Assembly (NCBI RefSeq): GCF_900240245.1
Contig: NZ_OESQ01000001.1
Coordinates: 1,858,545 to 1,899,670, forward strand
DNA from: Lachnoclostridium edouardi
Lineage (GTDB): Bacteria; Bacillota; Clostridia; Lachnospirales; Lachnospiraceae
Direction of reading: 5' to 3'
Length of the DNA: 41,126 nt
Each line of letters begins with the position of its first letter. Within the stretch, counting starts at the first letter, position 1. A program made the position numbers and the translations under genes. Shown in pieces: positions 35,476 through 41,126 of the stretch. Below the pieces are notes generated by a model. It had not been told where the DNA came from. It saw nothing but the letters and a program-made list of their open reading frames with translations, and made no database searches.

Positions 35476-36671
35476 AAGAAGCAATATCCCTACAAGGTCG
35501 GCAAAAAGAAAGTGTATATGACGCCGTCTGCTGCCGAGGCGCAGGGGCTTGTTCAGGCTGACAAGCATCCTAAAAGCACCCGTTACGGCAGACAAAATCC
35601 CATCTCCGAGCGCTAGAACAGCGAAGAACAGCTTGCGGCATGGCGGGCGGCGTGGGCAGACGTGACTAACCGTTATCTGGAACGCGCCGGTCGTGAGGAA
35701 CGCACTGACCACCGCAGCAACGCCGCACGGGGGCTGGATGAGATACCTACTATCCATGAGGGTGTGGCAGCGCAGCGTTGGAGCGCAAGGGCATTATATC
35801 TGACCGCTGCGAACTGAACCGGCAGATCAAGGCCGACAATGCGCTGCTGCGGGAGTTGAAAGCCAAAATCAAAAAGTTGGCCGCACTGGTTGCCCGTACT
35901 GCTCCCGCCATTGCGGAGGGATTGGAAAAACTGCGTAGCCGTGTGCTGATCTTCTGCTATCAGCTCTCTCATATTCGCAGCGGGAAATCTCATATTCAGA
36001 AATCTCTCGCTGTATGGAAACCGGAGCTGGAGCGTTACACCGGCCTGGTGCAGCAAATCAAGGAAAAGAGCAAGGAGCGCAGGGTGCTTGTCGCTGAGAA
36101 AAAGGAATTGCCAGTATACCGTGTGAAGCGTCACAAAGCGCTGACTGTCCGCATTGCCGAGCTGACGGAAGATTTAGAGGAACTGCGTTCGGAAAAGGAA
36201 ATGTTGCTCCGACAACTCCAATACCCCGAAGATGTGACAGCTGAGGTATTCAAAAAACAAATCCGCACTTTGGAGGACGGACTGAAAAAGTTGGAGGCCA
36301 GCGAAGCCAAGTACGCCGCTGAACTGGACAATGCTCTGAAACAGTACGCCGAGCTGCAAGAGCAGGCGGCTGAATTTGACCCCATTGAACTTTACGAAGC
36401 AAGACAGGAAATTCGTTCTTATCACGAGCGAAATGCCGCATGGTGCATACAGGATGCCTACGGTGATCAATATGATACACCAACTCTTGTAAATTCCCTT
36501 ATAGAGCGTATCGAAGTCCACAATAACGACAAGTCAAGCGGTCATTGTTATGTAAAAGTTGATATTTACTTTACAGCAGTGGGAATGATTGATATTCCGA
36601 CTGAGCAGGAAATCCTTGCTATGATGGAAGAAATACGGGTAAATCCGCAGGAATTCCGTTTCGTAGCATAA
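35476..36671 (+). pseudogene. Broken MobA/MobL relaxase remnant fused to a serine-recombinase tail
   Basis: From the IS edge the frame reads YPYKVGKKKVYMTPSAAEAQ, then EEQLAAWRAAWADVTNRYLE, a region just after the catalytic domain in MobA/MobL relaxases. A TAG at 35614 stands where the family has Trp (ISER*NSEEQL). A one-base shift near 35770 then moves it into the frame that stays open from 35778 to 36671 (297 codons from a TTG). This holds the coiled-coil C-terminal part (CELNRQIKADNALLREL, and YEARQEIRSYHERNAAW). Near 36474 the sequence changes to a serine-recombinase tail. The N-terminal HUH/tyrosine relaxase domain is gone, so no activity is expected. Confidence 0.78.
36474..36671 (+). 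pseudogene. C-terminal tail of a large serine recombinase (DUF4368-like), in frame with relaxase remnant
   Basis: About 64 residues, TPTLVNSLIERIEVHNN then DKSSGHCYVKVDIYF, match the DUF4368-type end of Tn4451/TnpX-like large serine recombinases. That gene normally lies at one end of the integrative element. The catalytic N-terminal domain is absent. The joint to the relaxase part is near codons for DQYD|TPTL at about 36474. Confidence 0.7.
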
Positions 36672-36682
36672 GGGCAAAAGAA

Positions 36683-36716
36683 TACGGTGTAACCCATTTT
36701 ACTGAGTTACACCGTA
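36683..36716. other. Perfect 11-bp hairpin after the recombinase tail
   Basis: TACGGTGTAAC (36683-36693) and GTTACACCGTA (36706-36716) form a perfect stem with a 12-base loop. There is no T-run, so it is a poor terminator. It lies 12 bases after the recombinase stop, where the end of an integrative element is expected, and base composition rises sharply just after it. Confidence 0.65.
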
Positions 36717-36787
36717 CCTTACCTAAAAAACTTCCTTAGTGGGCGTTGCCAAAGGAGGGCTCCCTTTTTCCTTTTGAAGAAGGCAAG

Positions 36788-37144
36788 TTATCGCTTGTCG
36801 CCGGGACGGAATAGAATGGCGGCCAGCACACCGAAAAGTACAGCAGCTGCAATGCCGCCGGCAGTGGCAGTAAGTCCGCCGGTAAAAATTCCCAGCCAGC
36901 CCTGCTTGCCAACTGCTTTTTTCACGCCCTTAGCCAGGTTATAGCCAAAGCCGGTGAGTGGAACAGTGGCGCCTGCGCCGCCCCATTTGACAATGGGTTC
37001 ATAGATTCCCACTGCGCCCAGCAGCACACCGGTCACTACATAGCCCGTTAGAATACGGGCAGGAGTCAGCTGGGTTTTGTCAATGAAAATCTGCCCAATG
37101 GCGCACAGCAGCCCGCCGCAGAGAAATGCGTTGAGATATTCCAT
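36788..37144 (-). CDS. spoVAE: Stage V sporulation protein AE, SpoVAEb type
   Basis: SpoVA proteins form the inner-membrane channel that moves dipicolinic acid in sporulation and germination. The start is ATG at 37144 (MEYLNAFLCGGLLCAIGQ) with GGGAGG upstream. The 118-residue protein has about four membrane helices and the family motifs LTPARILTGYVVTGVLLG and GFGYNLAKGVKKAV. It lies downstream of spoVAD on the same strand, but a 188-base gap containing an unrelated gene fragment separates them, instead of the usual few bases. Base composition is GC-richer than the atp and fab operons. Confidence 0.9.
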   Translation of the reverse strand: MEYLNAFLCGGLLCAIGQIFIDKTQLTPARILTGYVVTGVLLGAVGIYEPIVKWGGAGATVPLTGFGYNLAKGVKKAVGKQGWLGIFTGGLTATAGGIAAAVLFGVLAAILFRPGDKR

Positions 37145-37197
37145 GAATGAGGCCTCCCGGAAATGATTTACAGGTAGTATTTCACAATCCCGGTGAG

Positions 37198-37329
37198 CTA
37201 TACATGCCATCGCAGTTCCCGCTCTGGATTTCGGAATATATGATCATCGAAGAATGCAACAATAGAAATATCCAGCCCGTCACAGAGCTTTTTGATGATG
37301 GAAATAAAAGAATTGCCTGGCTTTTTGGT
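37198..37329 (-). pseudogene. C-terminal fragment of an XRE-family regulator
   Basis: In the spoVAD-spoVAEb gap one minus-strand frame reads KPGNSFISIIKKLCDGLD, then ISIVAFFDDHIFRNPEREL, ending at a TAG (37198-37200). This matches the last helices of Cro/C1-type regulators (the KLCDGLDIS-FFDD pattern). It begins right after the spoVAD stop and has no start codon or recognition helix, so it is a remnant. Confidence 0.6.
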
Positions 37330-37332
37330 TTA

Positions 37333-38349
37333 TCACCGTTCTGTGGAGAAGGTGACCGCATGGCAGATGCCGGGTACACTCTCACCCTGAAAGGAAGAGG
37401 TAGGGGACAGCAGCGCACCGGTGGGACAGAACAAAAGCCGCTGCCATCGTTTCTCACGCATGCCCCGCAGCAGATAGCCGTTGAGGACGGAGGCGGAGCA
37501 GCCGCAGCCACTGGCACCGGCATGCATATCCTGTGCCTGCAAGTCGAAAAGAAGCATACCGCAGTCCTGATAATTGCGCGTCATATCAATACCGTCCTTC
37601 CGGAACAAATCCATGAGAATCTCTGAGCCCAGAGCACCCAGGTCACCGGTGACCACCAGATCGTAGTCCTGAGGCGAGGTGTGGGTAGCCTGGAAGTGAG
37701 CTTTCAGCGTGTCATGGGCGGCGGGAGCCATAGCGGCGCCCATGTTATTGCCGTCAGTGATGCCCATATCCACAATTTTGCCGCAGGTCACGTGGGTGAT
37801 ATAGGGGCCGTCACCCTGGTGCCCCAGGATGGTGCAACCGGAGGCTGTGGCTGTCCACTGGGCGGTAGGGGAGCGCTGACTGCCATAGGGTACGGGCATA
37901 CGATACTGGCGCTCGGCGGTACAGAAATGGGAGGAGGTCATGGCCGCTACAAAGGAGGCGAAGCCGCCGTCAATGAGCATGGCGCCAAGGGCCAGGCTCT
38001 CCCCCATGGTGGAGCAGGCGCCGTAGAGGCCGTAGAAGGGAATACCAAAAGAGCGCAGACTGAAGGAGGAACCGATGCACTGGTTCAGCAGATCTCCTGC
38101 CAGTACATAGTCCAGCTGGCTGGCATCCATACCCGCCTTCTTCAGCGCCCGATTGAGCACTTTTTCCTGCATGGTGGATTCTGCCTTTTCCCAGGTCTTC
38201 TGGCCAAAAAAGGAGTCCTGGCACAGTTCGTCAAAGTAAGAGGCCAGCGGCCCCTGGCTCTCCATTTTGCCGCCGATGTTGGAAAAAGCCACCACAGAGG
38301 GTGGTGCGGCCAGGGCGACAGTCTGGGGGCCGATGTGTTTATTCTTCAT
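37333..38349 (-). CDS. spoVAD: Stage V sporulation protein AD (SpoVAD)
   Basis: SpoVAD is a thiolase-fold protein that binds dipicolinic acid on the inner spore membrane. The ATG at 38349 (MKNKHIGPQTVAL) follows AAGGATG and gives 338 residues, the standard length. Motifs include GPLASYFDELCQDSFFG, GDLLNQCIGSSFS, YGACSTMGESLALGAMLI and the C-terminal GCGCSASVLNGYLL. spoVAC, which normally precedes it, is missing; a gene on the opposite strand lies there. A GC-rich antisense frame of 257 codons is a shadow. Confidence 0.93.
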   Translation of the reverse strand: MKNKHIGPQTVALAAPPSVVAFSNIGGKMESQGPLASYFDELCQDSFFGQKTWEKAESTMQEKVLNRALKKAGMDASQLDYVLAGDLLNQCIGSSFSLRSFGIPFYGLYGACSTMGESLALGAMLIDGGFASFVAAMTSSHFCTAERQYRMPVPYGSQRSPTAQWTATASGCTILGHQGDGPYITHVTCGKIVDMGITDGNNMGAAMAPAAHDTLKAHFQATHTSPQDYDLVVTGDLGALGSEILMDLFRKDGIDMTRNYQDCGMLLFDLQAQDMHAGASGCGCSASVLNGYLLRGMREKRWQRLLFCPTGALLSPTSSFQGESVPGICHAVTFSTER

Positions 38350-38403
38350 GGGAAGCACATCCTTCCGGTTGGATTTGCCTCTATTGTGTCCCATCTTGGA
38401 AAA

Positions 38404-38432
38404 ATTATCACAAAAGGGAGAGGAGGGTATGC
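38404..38432 (-). promoter_or_regulatory. Candidate forespore (sigma-F/G-like) promoter of spoVAD
   Basis: Reading the minus strand, GCATA (38428-38432) is followed after 17-18 bases by TGATAAT (38404-38410), 54 bases before the spoVAD start. GCATA is the -35 core of sigma-F/sigma-G promoters, and spoVA is sigma-G dependent in B. subtilis. The -10 match is only partial. Confidence 0.45.
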
Positions 38433-38568
38433 ATCATTGATGTTTGAAACCTGAGGTGCTTTTTTGATGAATTTTCCTGCATCAGAAAAACTTTCCTCCC
38501 TAAAAAAGGGGGAAAACGGGGGTAAAGTTTTCTTGGACAGCAAACACTGGAGAAAAGGAGGCGTGTCT

Positions 38569-39111
38569 ATGGAAGCTCATCTGGTGCGTTACGGTGCACC
38601 CACGCTGGTGGGGCTGAAAAGCGGCAGCCTGTTCCGGTTGCCCTTAACCGATATGCCGCTGGCGCCTGTGCTGCTTGAGGAAAACCGACGGCTTCGCCCG
38701 AAGGGGCTGACACTGACGGCGGTGCGTCGGGAAAGCAGAGCTGCTCTTGTGCTGCTCTACCGTCGCCGGGTGCTGGAGAGGGAGCTGCGTTGTCCGGAGG
38801 CGATGTCCTTGCTGACGTTGCTGGGTTATCCAAAGGGCGGTGTGGATCTCTGTTTGGAAGAATTGCTGCGCCGGCTGGCTCCGGGACGGGGCTTTCCCCA
38901 TGAGATCGGTCTGTTTCTGGGCTATCCGCCGGAAGATGTGGCGGGATTTCTCCAAAATAGCGGGCGGGGCAGCCGGTATGTGGGCTGCTGGAAAGTGTAC
39001 GGTGATGTGGAGGCAGCCTGCCGACGATTTTCCCAGATTCGTCAGTGTACAGAACTGTGCTGGAGCCAGTACTGCCAAGGGATGAGGCCGGAGCAAATGG
39101 CCCGGCCTTGA
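38569..39111 (+). CDS. DUF3793 family protein
   Basis: The ATG at 38569 (MEAHLVRYGAPTLVGLKSG) has AAAGGAGG upstream; the longer in-frame start at 38464 would include this site. The 180-residue protein carries the DUF3793 signature FPHEIGLFLGYPPEDVAGFL and a YVGCWKVYGD motif, with arginine-rich stretches. Its function is unknown; the family is common in anaerobic Firmicutes. It is divergent from spoVAD and shares its high GC content. Minus-strand frames here are GC-driven shadows. Confidence 0.85.
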   Translation: MEAHLVRYGAPTLVGLKSGSLFRLPLTDMPLAPVLLEENRRLRPKGLTLTAVRRESRAALVLLYRRRVLERELRCPEAMSLLTLLGYPKGGVDLCLEELLRRLAPGRGFPHEIGLFLGYPPEDVAGFLQNSGRGSRYVGCWKVYGDVEAACRRFSQIRQCTELCWSQYCQGMRPEQMARP

Positions 39112-39184
39112 GGGTGAGGGCAGAAAGTCCATCATTATACGGTCGACAAGTTGTTTTCGTGAAAGGACTTGACATTTTCTCATA

Positions 39185-39211
39185 GATACCATAAAACCTG
39201 ACTTTGGTATC
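39185..39211. other. Inverted repeat GATACCA/TGGTATC between DUF3793 gene and IS1634 element
   Basis: A perfect 7-bp inverted repeat with a 13-base spacer lies in the 170-base gap, just after a TTGACA (39169-39174). It may be an operator or part of a lost promoter. Nothing else is recognisable in the gap apart from the terminator at 39245. Confidence 0.4.
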
Positions 39212-39244
39212 AGAGATTAAAAAATAGTGCAAACTTTAAGGTTT

Positions 39245-39271
39245 AGAAGGACTGCTAGCGGCAGTCCTTCT
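39245..39271. terminator. Hairpin at the 3' end of the transposase gene
   Basis: AGAAGGACTGC (39245-39255) and GCAGTCCTTCT (39261-39271) form a perfect 11-bp stem with a five-base loop, eleven bases beyond the transposase stop. The T-rich tail TGTGTTTGTT is on the plus strand, so it may work better for plus-strand transcripts entering the element. Confidence 0.65.
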
Positions 39272-39281
39272 GTGTTTGTTA

Positions 39282-40958
39282 TTATAGTTTATAATTAAAA
39301 ATGGTGTTTATTTGAGTTTCAGATAGAAAGTAATTCGTTAAAGGAAGATGAAATTTATCAGCTAGGTCATTTATAAAAGTACAATCCCTTGTGGTGTTTA
39401 TATATTTATGTTCGCCTTTTGTTACCCTGAAATCTTTAATGAATCTAAATATATCTGAAGTTGAATATTTTTCATCCAGTATCTTAAATTGAAAAATCCT
39501 CTCTAAGAGAACTGTTAAATAGCAAATCAAAAAGTGGCCTTTAATCGTATTTTCTTTTTGAAGAAATACCGGCCGTGCATCCAGGTCTGATTTCATAATC
39601 TTAAAGGATTCTTCAATTCTCCACAGATTATGGTAAGTACAGTAAATATCCTGATCTGTCATCTGGGTTTCGGATGTGACCAGAAGATTGTATCCGGCAA
39701 GTTCGAGGTCCTTATCGATGGCAGCCTGATTAATCCTTGTTTTTGCTTTATTTCCTGTTTTATCTGTGAAATCCACATATTTTCCTGCTTCTCCAAAGTC
39801 ATTCCTTTTGGCTTGTGACAGGGTAAGTGCTTTTGCTTTTTCTACAAGGCGGTTTATTTCATATCTTTTTTTTGCAGCAAGGGAAGGATTGTAGGTAACC
39901 AGGCGTTTCTCTGTAAGCATAATGGTCTGTTTTTTTCCGTTATACTCTATGGAATAAGGAAAAGTATCAATACAGCTTTTATAGCGGTATAAAAGTTTTC
40001 CGCTTTTATCTTTGACATCTTTGTAATCCTGTTCTAATAATACCCAGGTTTTTTCTGTCGAAGGCAAGGTTTTTACAGATTTTGAAAACAGATAACCATC
40101 TCCATTCTGTTTTGAAAACGCAATGTTTTGTGCACAATTAAGTCCTTTGTCTGCGACATGGATGGTTTTTCCCATGATATTGTTCCTATTTTTAAGTCCA
40201 TCAATCACATCACGTAGAATGGGTTTTTCTGACTCATTTCCCGGATACATCTTCATACCGACCGGAATCTGGTTCCGATCCAAAAGGAGCCCAAGACCGA
40301 TGATGGGTTCCTTTTTGTTTTCTTTGCTCGGTCCTTTTTTTCTGAAATCATCCTCCCTGTCTATTTCAAAATAGAAATTCGTACAATCAAAGTAAGAGTT
40401 TGAAGTATCCAGTCCATAAACAGCCGCAGTTTGTACAGTAAAGATCTCGATAAACTTTTCATAGTTTTCTCCCAAAAAGGCAAGACCATCAAGAAGCTGA
40501 TCATAGGAATAATGCGACGAATGGTACAGATTGGGAAGCACATCGTGGAATGTCCTGTTTTTACTGCATGGGCATACACCTCTTGCGTAGACTAATGTAG
40601 AAATCAATTCATAAAGATCGAACTGAAAATCATATGTAAGATGAAAATAATTCACATACTTTTGGATTTTTAATTTCTCAAGGATTGCTTTCAGTGGAAA
40701 GTATCCAAGATAAAGAGTTGGAGAAATGTCAGAAATTTTGCGGACACCTTCTTCTTTTCGTTGCTGGTTTAAGAGAGCTACTTCTTGTTGGTAAAAAGAG
40801 ATTGGATCTTCCATGCCGTTCTTTTTCAGTGTTTCTACAGAGCCAAGGGATTTGTAGCATTTGTGAGCTGCCCCCTTTTTTTCCTGATTATAAAAACTGT
40901 CATAAATCGCAAGATAAGTTCTGCCTTTTAAAGTTGTCTTTTTTAAAAAATATGCCAT
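39282..40958 (-). CDS. IS1634-family transposase (IS4-like DDE)
   Basis: The ATG at 40958 (MAYFLKKTTLKGRTYLAIYD) has GAGGAGGGA upstream; the longer frame to 41063 lacks a ribosome site and crosses a promoter-like region. The 558-residue product has the IS1634 DDE core: D191 in SYFDCTNFYFE, D270 in HVADKGLNCAQ, and the YREK-like glutamate in LWRIEESFKIMKSDL. The insertion domain between the second Asp and the Glu is beta-rich, as in the family. The frame is intact, so the enzyme may be active. Confidence 0.93.
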   Translation of the reverse strand: MAYFLKKTTLKGRTYLAIYDSFYNQEKKGAAHKCYKSLGSVETLKKNGMEDPISFYQQEVALLNQQRKEEGVRKISDISPTLYLGYFPLKAILEKLKIQKYVNYFHLTYDFQFDLYELISTLVYARGVCPCSKNRTFHDVLPNLYHSSHYSYDQLLDGLAFLGENYEKFIEIFTVQTAAVYGLDTSNSYFDCTNFYFEIDREDDFRKKGPSKENKKEPIIGLGLLLDRNQIPVGMKMYPGNESEKPILRDVIDGLKNRNNIMGKTIHVADKGLNCAQNIAFSKQNGDGYLFSKSVKTLPSTEKTWVLLEQDYKDVKDKSGKLLYRYKSCIDTFPYSIEYNGKKQTIMLTEKRLVTYNPSLAAKKRYEINRLVEKAKALTLSQAKRNDFGEAGKYVDFTDKTGNKAKTRINQAAIDKDLELAGYNLLVTSETQMTDQDIYCTYHNLWRIEESFKIMKSDLDARPVFLQKENTIKGHFLICYLTVLLERIFQFKILDEKYSTSDIFRFIKDFRVTKGEHKYINTTRDCTFINDLADKFHLPLTNYFLSETQINTIFNYKL

Positions 40959-40997
40959 AGAATCCCTCCTCAAAAAGATAGCACCACTAACACTATT

Positions 40998-41026
40998 AGT
41001 ATATCGCAAAAAAAGAATTTTGAAAA
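40998..41026 (-). promoter_or_regulatory. Possible promoter of the IS1634 transposase
   Basis: On the minus strand TATACT (rc of 40998-41003) is preceded after 17 bases by TTTTCA (rc of 41021-41026), about 40 bases before the start. The -35 box is weak. Confidence 0.4.
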
Positions 41027-41039
41027 GTTTTTTTGCAAT

Positions 41040-41061
41040 AAAAAAAGCCTTATTTAAAGGC
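41040..41061 (-). terminator. Terminator upstream of the transposase gene, minus-strand orientation
   Basis: Reading the minus strand, GCCTT-TAAAT-AAGGC is followed by seven T. It would stop transcription entering from the right before it reaches the transposase promoter. It could belong to the IS or to a gene beyond the window. Confidence 0.6.
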
Positions 41062-41126
41062 ATTTGTGAGGCTTCAGAGCAGAAAATACTCCTAAAGATT
41101 TCTAGTGCTAACTTCTAAAGACGGGA

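Larger units (their letters stand above)
34179..35476 (-). mobile_element. IS3-family insertion sequence, about 1.3 kb
   Basis: Terminal inverted repeats are TGAAGTGACCCCCAAAAG at the left end (34179-) and its imperfect complement CTTTTGGGGTGCAGTTCA at the right end (-35476). Both continue into a shared TTGGACAAG. Two overlapping-type reading frames, orfA and orfB, encode the transposase on the minus strand. Possible 3-bp AAG copies flank it (34176-34178 and 35476-35478) but overlap the terminal base, and the flanking genes do not rejoin. Confidence 0.88.

Noticed and set aside
35065..35757. 230-codon OrfA starting in the relaxase region
   Set aside because: The part above 35433 lies outside the IS terminal repeat or in its end; only the shorter frame is the IS gene.
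37681..38454. 257-codon plus-strand frame opposite spoVAD
   Set aside because: Glycine/alanine-rich low-complexity translation expected from the antisense of a GC-rich gene; SpoVAD motifs on the minus strand are unambiguous.
38484..38532. Imperfect inverted repeat GAAAAACTTTCC / GGTAAAGTTTTC before the DUF3793 gene
   Set aside because: Mismatched, homopolymer-rich and with no clear functional context.
38567..39232. Two long minus-strand frames opposite the DUF3793 gene
   Set aside because: Pro/Ser/His-rich translations with no family features, while the plus frame has a clear AAAGGAGG start and the DUF3793 signature.
39230..41126. Terminal inverted repeats of the IS1634 element
   Set aside because: TAGTGCAAACTT (about 39227) and TAGTGCTAACTT (about 41104) are similar but in direct, not inverted, orientation, so I could not define the element ends; the right end may lie beyond the window.

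Overview
The window looks like a chromosomal segment of a spore-forming, low-GC anaerobic Firmicute, most likely a Lachnospiraceae-type Clostridium. The evidence is the streptococcal/clostridial FAS-II gene order with FabK, an accD-accA fusion, SpmA and SpoVA sporulation proteins, the B. subtilis-like holB/ricT/rsmI block, and strong AGGAGG ribosome sites throughout. I cannot name the species.

Layout. (1) 1-2106: the 3' part of tRNA-Lys(UUU) with a terminator, a membrane protein with a sigma-region-2-like N-terminus and a beta-rich extracellular part, and a small conserved protein on the minus strand. (2) 2236-7854: an Orn/Lys/Arg decarboxylase-family PLP enzyme, a guanylate-kinase-like protein, holB, ricT, a tRNA1(Val) A37 methylase and rsmI, in the order known from the B. 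subtilis yaaO-yabC region. (3) 7887-18333: a complete FAS-II/acetyl-CoA carboxylase operon, fabH-acpP-fabK-fabD-fabG-fabF-accB-fabZ-accC-accDA plus a second FabK-like flavoprotein. It is driven by a near-consensus promoter with a FabT-like palindrome just after the -10 box. (4) 18408-19013: spmA, without spmB beside it. (5) 18999-26791: a YesM/YesN-type two-component pair on the minus strand, divergent from a CUT1 ABC transporter operon (binding protein, two permeases, ATPase) that contains a ureidoglycine aminohydrolase-like bicupin. The kinase has lost, in frame, the part of its ATPase domain holding the N and G1 boxes. (6) 27097-33571: a complete F-type ATP synthase operon, atpBEFHAGDC, with promoter and terminator. 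(7) 33580-36716: a graveyard of an integrative/mobilizable element, with a RepA-like remnant carrying 15-bp repeats, copies of an inverted TTGTTACGCARTAG motif, an IS3-family insertion with an A7 slippery site, and a MobA/MobL relaxase remnant fused in frame to the tail of a serine recombinase. (8) 36788-39111: a visibly GC-richer block with spoVAEb, a fragment of an XRE regulator, spoVAD and a DUF3793 protein. (9) 39245-41126: an IS1634-type transposase gene.

Working together: regions 3 and 6 are housekeeping operons (membrane lipid synthesis and energy coupling). Region 5 is a regulated uptake and catabolism module whose sensor appears catalytically broken. Everything right of atpC looks accessory: mobile-element debris followed by a sporulation fragment that probably came from a different genome. 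The most interesting points are the kinase deletion, the bicupin inside a sugar-type ABC operon with an altered metal-ligand position, the chimeric relaxase-recombinase ORF, and the isolated high-GC spoVA block lacking spoVAC.
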